From contig JAUNVJ010000015.1 of assembly GCA_030537695.1 (NCBI GenBank), positions 1 to 24,805 on the forward strand: a DNA stretch of 24,805 nucleotides, read 5' to 3'. Below are positions 8,703 to 16,525 of the stretch, piece after piece; position 1 is the stretch's first letter; each line of letters begins with the position of its first letter. The notes beneath the pieces are model-generated. The model made no database searches. It was not told the origin of the DNA and saw nothing but the letters and a program-made list of their open reading frames with translations. This DNA comes from Tissierellia bacterium. Lineage in GTDB: Bacteria > Bacillota_A > Clostridia > Tissierellales > Peptoniphilaceae. The position numbers were made by a program, and so were the translations under genes.

Positions 8703-8726
8703 AGAGCCGATTCACTCGGCTCTTTT
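8703..8726 (+). terminator. Terminator of the yycJ-ttcA-like-fprA unit
   Basis: Stem AGAGCCGA (8703-8710) / TCGGCTCT (8716-8723), loop TTCAC, then a short T run. It begins 5 nt after the fprA stop. Confidence 0.85.
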
Positions 8727-8765
8727 CTTGTGTTCATATTTATCACATAATTTTTACTTAAAATT

Positions 8766-8776
8766 ATTACAGTAAT
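8766..8776. repeat. 11-bp palindrome in the htrA leader, possible operator
   Basis: ATTAC-A-GTAAT is a perfect 5-1-5 inverted repeat that ends 6 nt before the AGGAGG of htrA. I do not recognise a named regulator site. I could not find a convincing -35/-10 pair in 8727-8782. Confidence 0.3.
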
Positions 8777-8794
8777 CATTATAGGAGGATATCA

Positions 8795-9979
8795 ATGGAT
8801 CACAATCATTATAAAGTGTCTCCGGATCATGATGATTCGGAACAAGAAAATCAATGGAATGAAAAAGATCTTCGCAATCTCGTACGAACGGAGATTAAGA
8901 GAAATTATCGACCGAAAAGACCTTGGGGACGTTTTCTAGTCATCGCTTTGATTGGTGGCATCATCGGTTCTGCGATAACGGGAACTTTTATCCATAATAT
9001 AAGACCTCGCGTTGCTGAACCTGAGCAAAAGAATATCGTCATTGAATCCCAAGACGATACCGTAGAAAATGCTGTTTATAAGAAGGCATTACCTTCCATC
9101 ATCGGGATCACGACGATTAAAGAGGAGATGGGGGATATCTTTAATCCTGGCATAACCTACTCGGAAGGCGTTGGTTCGGGTGTTATTATCAGTGAAGACG
9201 GTTATATATTGACAAATTCCCATGTAGTTCGTGACGGCAATGCCAAATCCATTAATGTACTATTTTCTGATGGAGAAGATGCACCAGCCAAATTAATGTT
9301 TTTTGATCAAACTTTAGATTTAGCGGTGATTAAGGTCGATAAAACGAATTTAGTAGCGGCAGAGCTTGGTGATTCCGATACTGTAGAAATTGGAGATCGA
9401 GCCATCGCCATTGGAAATCCCTTAGGACTTGATTTATACGCCACAGAGACATCGGGTATAATATCTGGAATGAAACGTTCCATTACCTTGAAAAATGGCC
9501 AGTCCATGGAAGGATTATTACAGACGGATGCAGCCATAAATGGTGGAAATTCTGGAGGTCCTTTATTCAACAACAAAGGTCAAGTTATCGCGATAAATAC
9601 CGCAAAAGCTTCAGCAGATAATATTGGATTTGCCATTCCTATTAATATAGCCAAACCAATTGTAGAATCCATCATTGAAACGGGAGAATACGAACCGATT
9701 CAAATTGGTATTCGTGGAATTGATGTCGATATTTACGCTCGATTGATGGGACAAAAAGCACCGGTGGAAGCAGGTGTCGTCGTTTCCGATATTGTTCCGG
9801 GTTCACCGGCCGATAAAGGAAAACTCCAAGCCAATGATATTATCATTGAGGCCGATGGCGAAGAACTCAAAGGGATGAGTGATTTAAAACAAAAAGTAAT
9901 TGTTAAGAAACCGGGAGAACAAATGGAAATTACCGTTTTTCGAAATGGCAAAAATATAAATCTTACAATAGAATTTTAA
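8795..9979 (+). CDS. htrA: HtrA/DegP-like membrane-anchored serine protease with PDZ domain
   Basis: A quality-control protease acting on misfolded proteins outside the membrane. Residues 1-46 are a charged cytoplasmic segment, and 47-68 form one membrane anchor (FLVIALIGGIIGSAITGTFI). The trypsin-like domain (about 90-290) has the complete triad His143 (TNSHVV), Asp175 (LDLAVIKV) and Ser253 (GGNSGGPL). A single PDZ domain (about 300-394) contains VVSDIVPGSPADKGKLQANDII. The length of 394 aa is typical of Gram-positive HtrA. AGGAGG at 8783-8788 lies 6 nt before the ATG. It is separated from fprA by a terminator, so it has its own promoter or relies on read-through. In B. subtilis an HtrA paralogue follows yycJ; here two genes lie between them. 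Confidence 0.93.
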   Translation: MDHNHYKVSPDHDDSEQENQWNEKDLRNLVRTEIKRNYRPKRPWGRFLVIALIGGIIGSAITGTFIHNIRPRVAEPEQKNIVIESQDDTVENAVYKKALPSIIGITTIKEEMGDIFNPGITYSEGVGSGVIISEDGYILTNSHVVRDGNAKSINVLFSDGEDAPAKLMFFDQTLDLAVIKVDKTNLVAAELGDSDTVEIGDRAIAIGNPLGLDLYATETSGIISGMKRSITLKNGQSMEGLLQTDAAINGGNSGGPLFNNKGQVIAINTAKASADNIGFAIPINIAKPIVESIIETGEYEPIQIGIRGIDVDIYARLMGQKAPVEAGVVVSDIVPGSPADKGKLQANDIIIEADGEELKGMSDLKQKVIVKKPGEQMEITVFRNGKNINLTIEF

Positions 9980-9981
9980 TA

Positions 9982-10018
9982 AAATAAGAAGCAGATGCTT
10001 AGCATCTGCTTCTTATTT
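9982..10018. terminator. Bidirectional terminator shared by htrA and aroQ
   Basis: An 18-bp perfect inverted repeat (9982-9999 with 10001-10018, centre T at 10000) with core GAAGCAGATGC / GCATCTGCTTC, bounded by A and T runs. It starts 2 nt after htrA. On the minus strand one arm is the last codons of aroQ, and the aroQ stop TAA sits at the apex. Confidence 0.9.
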
Positions 10019-10439
10019 CGTTGATGAGAAAATCGAGAGCATCGATATATCCTTGAAAACCTCGACCTTTGATTTGGCAAAGAGCCACGGATTCAATATA
10101 TGAGTGGGCTCTAAATTTTTCTCGATTTTTTATATCGGTGAGATGAACTTCTACTGTCGGGATCGCCACTGCTTGTAAAGCATCTAATATGGCGATGGAA
10201 GTGTGGGTATATGCTGCGGCATTGATCAGAATTCCATCGGCATTCCCGTAACAAGATTGAATATAATCGACTAATTCTCCTTCGTGATTGGACTGGAAAA
10301 AGTCTAGATCGATTTGTTTCTTTTCGCCATAGGCCTTGATCCTTTGAATTAAGTCGTCATAACTTTCAGTTCCATATAGTTTCTTCTCTCGAAGTCCTAA
10401 TAAATTAATATTAGGGCCATTAATCACAGATATTTTCAT
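9999..10439 (-). CDS. aroQ: 3-dehydroquinate dehydratase, type II
   Basis: Shikimate pathway step 3: dehydrates 3-dehydroquinate to 3-dehydroshikimate. This is the small dodecameric type II enzyme, 146 aa, the usual size. Visible are INGPNINLLG (6-15), catalytic Tyr22, QSNHEGELVDYI (49-60), NAAAYTHTS (73-81, with Asn73 and His79), VEVHLTD (97-102, His99) and the Arg-containing FRAHS. It is the last gene of the aro operon; its ATG lies inside the end of the fusion gene (20-nt overlap), with AGGAG about 4 nt upstream. The 3' end forms part of the terminator hairpin. Confidence 0.95.
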   Translation of the reverse strand: MKISVINGPNINLLGLREKKLYGTESYDDLIQRIKAYGEKKQIDLDFFQSNHEGELVDYIQSCYGNADGILINAAAYTHTSIAILDALQAVAIPTVEVHLTDIKNREKFRAHSYIESVALCQIKGRGFQGYIDALDFLINEIRSRC

Positions 10440-11898
10440 AAAAAGCTCCTATCATATCATCTACACAATGGCGGAAAGATCGATTCGTTAATGTAATATC
10501 GGCATAGGCGCGATACAATGGCAATCGCTCTTTGTACATCTCATATAAATTGGAACGTTGAGAGATGGGGCGGTTTTTTTTGGATAAATAGGAGATTTTA
10601 CGTTCTATGAAGAAGATGGTTCCATTTTGTTTTAACGGCTCATAATTTTCTTTCGTCAGAACGGAGCCGCCTCCTGTGGCGATGACACAGCCCGTTTTCT
10701 TACCGACTTCTTCGATAATTTCCCGTTCATATTTTCGAAAGACATCGACGCCATCATTTAAAATAATATGATTGATATTGCCGTATTTTTTGTAAACCTC
10801 CTTATCCGTATCGATAAAAGGTCGATTCATCTTGCGAGCAATTTTACGACCAAGGGAAGATTTCCCCGAGCCGGGCATTCCTACAATGACGAGGTTTTCC
10901 GTTGCACAACGCATCTTTTTAAGAATGGATTTAGGAGAAATTCCTTTGGTCCCTTTAAATAAAAAGGAAGCGTAGACGGCTTGAGCCACTAACATGGGAA
11001 GACCGTCTAAGGTTTTGATGCCTTTCTTTTCTGCGTCCAATAATAATTTTGTCCGGTGTGGATTGTAAATCACATCGATAACCCCTTCTAAATGAGGAAA
11101 TAGATTTAAATCGATGAGAGATTTTCCGTTTCGAGGATACATTCCCACTGGTGTCGTATTAATGATAAAATCAAAATCGGAATAACGGTGGGCATCTTTG
11201 TATTTTATCCGAGAATTTCTCGTTAATTTAACAATGGTATTGGCGCCGAGAATTCGCAATGCGCGATATACCGTTTTCGAAGTAGCACCATTTCCTAAAA
11301 TGACGATATTTTTGTTCTTCATAGAAAAGCCAGCACTTTTTATGCCGTAAATAAAACCTTCCATATCTGTATTATAACCGTACAGTTTATTATTTCGACG
11401 GATCACCGTATTGACACAGCCAATGGCCTTAGCTTCATCGCTTATTTCATCGAGATAGGATATAATCGTCGTTTTATAAGGTTGGGTGACATTAAAACCA
11501 CCAATACTTTGATCTTTTAAGAATTTGGGAATCTCCTTTTCTTTGCAATCAAAATAATCATATTTTGTATTCAAATATTCTTCATGAATAATTTTCGAAT
11601 AGGAATGACTTAAATTCTTACCTAATAATCCGTATCTCGGTGATTTTTGACGTTCCCTTTGATAATTCACGGAAATTCGAAAGATTTCACGATAAAACTC
11701 TTCTAAATAACTGCTATGAGGATGATTTTTCGGTATTTTTTTCAGTAATTCTTCTTCTCTTTTAGGATCACGGATTTTCTGATGATGGTCGATTTTATAA
11801 TCGGAGATTTTCTCCACAATCGCCATTCTCTGTAAGAAGAGTTCTAGTAAATCATCATCAAGATGTTCAATTTCATTTCGTAATTTATTTAAATCCAT
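10420..11898 (-). CDS. aroE-aroK: Trifunctional chorismate mutase / shikimate dehydrogenase / shikimate kinase fusion
   Basis: One polypeptide with three pathway activities (residue numbers from the upstream ATG at 11904). Residues 1-85 are an AroQ-class helical chorismate mutase (LRNEIEHLDDDLLELFLQR, then KIRDPKREEELL), converting chorismate to prephenate. About 88-330 is shikimate dehydrogenase: SHSYS (99-103), NVTQPYK with catalytic Lys144, NTD with Asp180, a variant NADP loop GNGATSKT (204-211; often GAGGA) and NTTPVGMYP. About 335-494 is shikimate kinase: Walker A GMPGSGKS (342-349), DTD (365-367), GGG (411-413), lid RPIS and RLPLYRAYAD. All key residues seen are intact. The ATG at 11898 is preferred because TTGGAG lies 7 nt upstream; the ATG at 11904 is only 1 nt from it. 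It overlaps the aroC end by 14 nt and aroQ by 20 nt. Confidence 0.93.
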   Translation of the reverse strand: MDLNKLRNEIEHLDDDLLELFLQRMAIVEKISDYKIDHHQKIRDPKREEELLKKIPKNHPHSSYLEEFYREIFRISVNYQRERQKSPRYGLLGKNLSHSYSKIIHEEYLNTKYDYFDCKEKEIPKFLKDQSIGGFNVTQPYKTTIISYLDEISDEAKAIGCVNTVIRRNNKLYGYNTDMEGFIYGIKSAGFSMKNKNIVILGNGATSKTVYRALRILGANTIVKLTRNSRIKYKDAHRYSDFDFIINTTPVGMYPRNGKSLIDLNLFPHLEGVIDVIYNPHRTKLLLDAEKKGIKTLDGLPMLVAQAVYASFLFKGTKGISPKSILKKMRCATENLVIVGMPGSGKSSLGRKIARKMNRPFIDTDKEVYKKYGNINHIILNDGVDVFRKYEREIIEEVGKKTGCVIATGGGSVLTKENYEPLKQNGTIFFIERKISYLSKKNRPISQRSNLYEMYKERLPLYRAYADITLTNRSFRHCVDDMIGAFYENICD

Positions 11899-12970
11899 TT
11901 TCATTCTCCAATAATAAATCAGCTAAGACAAAATTAATCGCAGCTTCAACGACGACGGTGGCTCGTATGCCGATGCAAGGATCGTGGCGACCATTCATTT
12001 GTAATTTCTCATTTTCTTTTGTTTTTAAATTTACCGAATCTTGGGAAAGCCCTATGGACGGTGTTGGTTTTATATGAACCGTCACGATGAGCGATTCGCC
12101 TGTCGATAAACCTGCCAAGACACCGCCATTATGATTGCTTTTTAATTGGATCCTTCCATCGTAATAATAAGGATCATTGGCGACGGAACCTTTCATTTGA
12201 GAAAGGATGGCACCATCTCCAAATTCAACCGACTTCACTCCCGGAATGGAAAATAAAATGGAGGCGATCCGGCTATCGAGTCCTTGAAAAAAAGGACTTC
12301 CAAGACCGATTGGTAAATTTTGAAACACGGCTTGAACCGTTGATCCAACAGAGTCCTTTTGCGTTCGTATCTCATTAATGTAAAAAGAAGCTTCCTTTTC
12401 ATTTGCTAAAACAGGGATTTCTTGTTTCTCGACTTCGTTTATTCGATTCTCGTCCAAGGACTCGTAATCGGGGAATCTCATTTCTCCAATTTGTGTTAAG
12501 AAAGTACAAGAGTTTATACCGTATCTTTTTAATACCTGTTGACACAAGGCGCCTGCTGCCGTTAAAGGCAGCGTTAAACGGCCAGAGTAATGACCTCCAC
12601 CAATGGTTTCAGCATGGGAACCAAATTTCACACGATAGGGATAATCGCCGTGAGAAGGTCGAGGGACATCGCTTAATGGGTCGTAATCTTTTGAATGATG
12701 GTCTTTATTATAAAAGATAGCGCTGATGGGATTTCCATTGCTATATTCGTCTTTTATACCACTGAGCCAGTGTATTTGGTCCGTCTCTTTTCGTAAAGTT
12801 GAACTTTTCTTACCCGGTCGCCGTCGTTCTAAGTATCGGTTTAAAACATCCTTGTCGATGGGAATACCAGAAGGAAAAGCGTCCAATACAAATCCTACAG
12901 CTTCTCCATGGGATTCGCCAAATATTTGTAAATTTAAATAATTTCCAGTATTAGATGAGATGACAATCAC
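11885..12970 (-). CDS. aroC: Chorismate synthase
   Basis: Final step to chorismate: removes phosphate from EPSP using reduced FMN. Visible are FGESHGEAVG near the N-terminus, RRRPGKKSSTLRKETD, the long central HGDYPYRVKFGSHAETIGGGHYSGRLTLPLTAAGAL region, the NHNGGVLAGLSTGE motif and RHDPCIGIRA. Length is about 360 aa, normal. The start is unusual. The only canonical codon is the GTG at 12970-12968, whose first G is the last base of the sole Shine-Dalgarno AGGAGG (12975-12970). Family N-termini (MSSxxGxxL) align with the codon ATC at 12961-12959, 8 nt after AGGAGG. I give the GTG coordinate but consider ATC (or ATT) initiation plausible. The gene overlaps the aroA end and is probably coupled to it. 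Confidence 0.95.
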   Translation of the reverse strand: MIVISSNTGNYLNLQIFGESHGEAVGFVLDAFPSGIPIDKDVLNRYLERRRPGKKSSTLRKETDQIHWLSGIKDEYSNGNPISAIFYNKDHHSKDYDPLSDVPRPSHGDYPYRVKFGSHAETIGGGHYSGRLTLPLTAAGALCQQVLKRYGINSCTFLTQIGEMRFPDYESLDENRINEVEKQEIPVLANEKEASFYINEIRTQKDSVGSTVQAVFQNLPIGLGSPFFQGLDSRIASILFSIPGVKSVEFGDGAILSQMKGSVANDPYYYDGRIQLKSNHNGGVLAGLSTGESLIVTVHIKPTPSIGLSQDSVNLKTKENEKLQMNGRHDPCIGIRATVVVEAAINFVLADLLLENENGFK

Positions 12971-14099
12971 CTCCTAAGGATTGAAAATCATCAAAAAAAT
13001 CAGGATAGGATTTATTGACTACTTGTGCATTTCGAATTCGCACAGGTTTTTCACAGACTGTCGAAGCGATGGCTGTTGCCATGGCAATCCGATGATCGCC
13101 GTGGGAATCTACGGTACCGCCGCGAAGTCCTGTGGGGAAGATGATGGCTTCATCTCCTTGGATTTCCATTTTACCCCCGAGACTTTGAATCATATCTTTC
13201 GTACTGGCAATCCGGTCAGATTCTTTTAATCGCAAACGACCAAGATCTTTCGCGTATAAAGGCTGTTTACCATTGGCGGCAAAGACGGCATAAATAGGGA
13301 ATAGATCGGGACAGGAATCAAAGGATATTTCATTTGGCTTTTCTTTTAAAAAGTCAAGGATCACTTGATCTCCTTGGACGCTTTTTTTAGGAAGATCGAA
13401 AGTAATCCGACTTCCCAACTCGTTGGCAACAAGGAAAAATGCGGCTTGAGAAAAATCTTCTTCCACATGATACTGACCAGGACCGCGATAAAATCCTTGA
13501 TCAGGTACAAAAGATGAGATGGCATCTTTTGTAATTGCGATATAGCACTGGGAAGAGGGATGTGTCCACTCCACATGAAAATCTTCCCACAATACAGACG
13601 CCATCAACAGTCCTGATAAATATTGAGAAGATGTTTTTCCTGAGATCTTGAAAAAACCTCCCGTCAGTAAACCTTTTGTTGAAAAAGGTAAACTATTTGA
13701 CGAACAACGGACGCTGTGATCTTGAAAGAGATCGATCATTTCGTCGATGGGTCGGCGACAAAGAGAGGGAGCTCCATGTAAATGAAGCGACGGACATAAG
13801 GCAACGGCCGTCGGTAAATACATACGTAAAGTAGAGCCAGACTCTCCAAAATACAAATCGGCATGTTCTACTCTTTTCACCGGGTCGATGAGAATTCCGT
13901 CATCGAGTACTTGATAGTTCCCAGCCAAAGTCTTTACAAAATCTAGGCTGTGGCAGAGATCATCATTAAGATCCATACCGGTAATAAGAGTTTGTTTTTG
14001 TGATAAAGCACTGAGTAAAATGGCGCGATGGCCATAAGATTTTGATCCTGGTAGACGAATTTGGCCTTCTAATTTCCTAGGATTGATGAGGAGATCCAT
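12951..14099 (-). CDS. aroA: 3-phosphoshikimate 1-carboxyvinyltransferase (EPSP synthase)
   Basis: Shikimate pathway step 6: transfers enolpyruvyl from PEP to shikimate-3-phosphate; target of glyphosate. Visible are LPGSKSYGHRA (Lys20, Ser21, Arg25), FGESGSTLRM in place of the class I GNAGTAMR loop, RRPIDEM, SSQYLSG, DFSQAAFFL, LRLKESDRI and HGDHRIAMA. The GESGSTLR form is typical of clostridial and class II-like enzymes. About 382 aa, shorter than the usual 425. The start is taken at the ATG 14099, which overlaps the aroB stop as TAATG and gives the family-like MDLLINP start; an upstream ATG at 14114 adds five residues and has no better site. Confidence 0.94.
   Translation of the reverse strand: MDLLINPRKLEGQIRLPGSKSYGHRAILLSALSQKQTLITGMDLNDDLCHSLDFVKTLAGNYQVLDDGILIDPVKRVEHADLYFGESGSTLRMYLPTAVALCPSLHLHGAPSLCRRPIDEMIDLFQDHSVRCSSNSLPFSTKGLLTGGFFKISGKTSSQYLSGLLMASVLWEDFHVEWTHPSSQCYIAITKDAISSFVPDQGFYRGPGQYHVEEDFSQAAFFLVANELGSRITFDLPKKSVQGDQVILDFLKEKPNEISFDSCPDLFPIYAVFAANGKQPLYAKDLGRLRLKESDRIASTKDMIQSLGGKMEIQGDEAIIFPTGLRGGTVDSHGDHRIAMATAIASTVCEKPVRIRNAQVVNKSYPDFFDDFQSLGGDCHLI
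12970..12975 (-). promoter_or_regulatory. Shine-Dalgarno of aroC that questions the GTG start
   Basis: AGGAGG on the minus strand abuts and shares its last G with the GTG codon. Effective spacing is about 8 nt to ATC (12961), 2 nt to ATT (12967) and none to GTG (12970). No other purine-rich site is seen just upstream. Confidence 0.7.
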
Positions 14100-15175
14100 T
14101 AAAATGGATCCCATCCCAATTCTGCAAATTCCATAAATTCTTCAAGCTCCATTTCTTGTAAGCGAGAACTTCCGATTTTATCGATCATAGCAATATTAAT
14201 TTTCCCATCTTGGATTTTCTTGTCTCGAAGTAAATATTCTTTTATTTCATCAAAAGAATACTCGATGGAAACAGGAAGATGATATTTTACAAAAGTCTGT
14301 TCAATCGTTTGGGAAAGACCTTCCTCTACGATCTTTTTTCGCTCCAAGGCTCGGACGATTACTGCCATACCAATGGAAACGCCTTGACCGTGTCGAATTT
14401 TGAAATTAGAACAACGTTCGATGGCATGACCTATGGTATGACCGAAATTTAAAATCTGGCGTTCTTTCTGGTCGAATTCGTCTTTTTCAACTAAGTCTTT
14501 TTTATACTCGATACACTGCTTGATGATTTGATCGATATCGTAGGAATCTTTTTTGACAATTCCTTCTGAGAAACGCCAAAACAGCTCTTCATCAAATAAG
14601 AGGGCGTATTTTAAGGCCTCTGCAACACCTTCGGAAAAAATCAAATCATCTAAAGTTTTAAAACAATCTGTATCGCAAAAAACAGCCAAAGGTTGTTTAA
14701 AGGATCCGACGAGATTTTTCCCTTCTGGAAGATTCACAGCTGTTTTACCACCGACAGAGGAATCAATGGCCGAAAGAAAAGTCGTAGGTATCTGGATATA
14801 GTCCATGCCCCTTAAATAAATAGAAGCAACGAAGCCAGTAATATCGCCGACAACGCCTCCTCCTAAAGCGATGAGTAAATCGTCTTTTTTAATTTTAACT
14901 TGACTTAGGAAATTAAGGATATCTTGAACCGTATTCATATTCTTATTTTCTTCGCCGTGATGTAAGATAAATTTATAGATTTCATTACCTTCTAGTTTAT
15001 AGGAAGAAAACAAAGTATCGGAATAATAAGGATCGACATTATCATCGGTGATAATGACGATTTGCTTGTAAAATTTGTCGAGATATTGGCCGGCATCTTT
15101 TAATAGCACCTGACGAATAAAGATGGTATAAGCAGGTTCCACATTAATGGGTATCTCAATCATGGGTTTCATCAT
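14099..15175 (-). CDS. aroB: 3-dehydroquinate synthase
   Basis: Shikimate pathway step 2: converts DAHP to 3-dehydroquinate using NAD and a divalent metal. Typical motifs are present: the NAD loop GGGVVGD (about 105-111), QIPTTFLSAIDSSVGGKTAVN, EGVAEALKY (metal Glu), NFGHTIGHAIE (metal His) and HGQGVSIGM (metal His). Length of about 358 aa is normal. The longest frame starts at a TTG (15178) only 2 nt from AGGAGG (15181-15186); the ATG at 15175 has a 5-nt spacer and the next ATG at 15172 has 8, so one of these two is the start. Its beginning lies within the last codons of aroF. Confidence 0.95.
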   Translation of the reverse strand: MMKPMIEIPINVEPAYTIFIRQVLLKDAGQYLDKFYKQIVIITDDNVDPYYSDTLFSSYKLEGNEIYKFILHHGEENKNMNTVQDILNFLSQVKIKKDDLLIALGGGVVGDITGFVASIYLRGMDYIQIPTTFLSAIDSSVGGKTAVNLPEGKNLVGSFKQPLAVFCDTDCFKTLDDLIFSEGVAEALKYALLFDEELFWRFSEGIVKKDSYDIDQIIKQCIEYKKDLVEKDEFDQKERQILNFGHTIGHAIERCSNFKIRHGQGVSIGMAVIVRALERKKIVEEGLSQTIEQTFVKYHLPVSIEYSFDEIKEYLLRDKKIQDGKINIAMIDKIGSSRLQEMELEEFMEFAELGWDPF

Positions 15176-16181
15176 CAAGGCCTCCTTGGGTTATTTGTCG
15201 TATCTCATAAAGATCTTTTGTTATCGATTTAAAACGACTAATTTTCACAGATTGGGGTCCATCGGAAAGAGCGTATTGTGGATTATTGTGGACCTCAATC
15301 ATCACGCCATCGGCACCAGCGGCAACGGATGCTAAAGCCAAAGGCTTCACCAGTCGATAATCGCCACCGGCATGGGATGGATCCGTTATAATAGGTAAAT
15401 TAGAAAGTCTCTTAATCATAGGGACACAAGAAATATCCAATGTATTTCGAATCTCCGATTCAAAACTTCGAATCCCTCTTTCACAAAGAATCACATTGGG
15501 ATTTCCCCCAGAAAGAATGTATTCTGCACTCAATAAAAACTCTTCATAAGTGGCGCTAAAACCTCTTTTTAATAAAACAGGTTTCTTTTGCTTTCCCAAG
15601 GCCGTAAGTAAGGGGTAGTTTTGCATATTACGAGCACCCACTTGGAGAAGATCCACATCTTCGTAATAGGGAAGATCACGGGGATCAAGTATTTCTGTCA
15701 CAACTGGTAAATTTGTCTTTTGTCCGGCTTCAATGAGAAGTTCTAAACCTTTTTTGTGCAATCCGTCAAAGGAATAGGGGGATGTGCGCGGTTTATAAGC
15801 TCCGCCCCGTAAGATCTGGGCGCCGGCATCTTTTACACCTTTCGCTATTTCCAGTATTTGCCTTCTAGATTCTACTGCACAAGGCCCTGCAATCATCGCG
15901 AAGTGACCACCGCCAAATTTCACGCCAGAAACATCGACGATGAAATCATCGGGATTAAATTCTCTTGAGGAAAGTTTAAAAGGATCCTCAATTCGAATAA
16001 CTTCGTCGACAACGCGAAAGGCTCGAACCCTTTGAATATCAATGCTTGAAGTGTCGCCAGTTAATACATAGAGTATACAATTCTTTTGTTCTATTTTTTT
16101 TATTTCACAGTCCAGTGACTTTAAATATTTTATTAATTCATCTGGTAAATGGGGACTATTTCGTTTAATTTTTATGATCAT
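15156..16181 (-). CDS. aroF: 3-deoxy-7-phosphoheptulonate (DAHP) synthase, type I-beta with N-terminal ferredoxin-like regulatory domain
   Basis: Entry step of aromatic synthesis, condensing PEP and erythrose-4-phosphate. Residues 1-66 form a ferredoxin-like domain of the Thermotoga maritima type, which in that enzyme mediates feedback inhibition by Tyr or Phe. The catalytic barrel follows with AGPCAVES (98-105, metal Cys101), RGGAYKPRTSPYSFDG (125-140), VGARNMQN, LLKRGFSAT, ERGIRSFE and DPSHAGGDYRLV. Length 341 aa matches this class. GGAGG at 16190-16194 lies 8 nt before the ATG. It is the first gene of the six-gene aro operon, so inhibition of its product would control the whole pathway. 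No T-box or attenuator is visible in the short leader. Confidence 0.95.
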   Translation of the reverse strand: MIIKIKRNSPHLPDELIKYLKSLDCEIKKIEQKNCILYVLTGDTSSIDIQRVRAFRVVDEVIRIEDPFKLSSREFNPDDFIVDVSGVKFGGGHFAMIAGPCAVESRRQILEIAKGVKDAGAQILRGGAYKPRTSPYSFDGLHKKGLELLIEAGQKTNLPVVTEILDPRDLPYYEDVDLLQVGARNMQNYPLLTALGKQKKPVLLKRGFSATYEEFLLSAEYILSGGNPNVILCERGIRSFESEIRNTLDISCVPMIKRLSNLPIITDPSHAGGDYRLVKPLALASVAAGADGVMIEVHNNPQYALSDGPQSVKISRFKSITKDLYEIRQITQGGLDDETHD

Positions 16182-16204
16182 TTCTTATGCCTCCAACTTC
16201 TTTC

Positions 16205-16213
16205 ATTTTATCA
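16205..16213 (-). promoter_or_regulatory. Candidate extended -10 promoter of the aro operon
   Basis: On the minus strand TG-A-TAAAAT forms an extended -10; a weak TTTAAT sits 17 bp upstream as -35. Transcription would start near 16198, giving a leader of about 17 nt that still includes GGAGG. Confidence 0.45.
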
Positions 16214-16328
16214 TATAAAAGAATAAAATTAAATTTTGGGGAAAGTGGAATTCGTACTATAATATAATAAGGACGATAAAGTGATATAATCTATTTTAAG
16301 ATATATTACGCAAATATAATTTTAAACG

Positions 16329-16352
16329 TTTATTTCAGTTAATTGAAATAAA
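16329..16352. repeat. 9-bp inverted repeat just upstream of an extended -10
   Basis: TTTATTTCA (16329-16337) and TGAAATAAA (16344-16352) are perfectly complementary with a 6-nt loop. They occupy the -35 area of the TGATATAAT at 16356-16364, which suggests an operator, although no regulator is known. Confidence 0.4.
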
Positions 16353-16496
16353 ATATGATATAATGTAATCAATTTTATGAAATGTTTAATGTGATTATGT
16401 TTGTGGTTAGCGGAAAATAGTCCCAATAGATGATTTAATAAATTATGTTACGATCCCTTGTTGCTTTAACAAGTAATATGGATGCTCTATTATAAA

Positions 16497-16525
16497 TTGA
16501 TACTATTTTAGACTAGGTATAAAAT
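16497..16525 (+). promoter_or_regulatory. Best candidate promoter of the wecC-wecB-GT4 operon
   Basis: -35 TTGATA (5 of 6), 17-bp spacer, -10 TAAAAT (5 of 6). It would give a leader of about 155 nt before wecC. Confidence 0.5.

Noticed and set aside
8423..8779. 118-codon minus-strand frame across the fprA end and htrA leader
   Set aside because: It is antisense to the conserved flavodoxin domain and to the terminator, with low-complexity Leu/Ser/Arg composition.
12403..12720. 105-codon plus-strand frame inside aroC
   Set aside because: It is antisense to conserved chorismate synthase motifs and lacks a start signal.
16182..16260. T-box or aromatic attenuator before aroF
   Set aside because: The leader seems only about 17 nt long, and no T-box core (AGGGTGGNACCGCG) or terminator hairpin is seen.
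16457..16473. Hairpin CTTGTT-GCTTT-AACAAG as terminator
   Set aside because: The stem is only 6 bp, AT-rich and lacks a T run.
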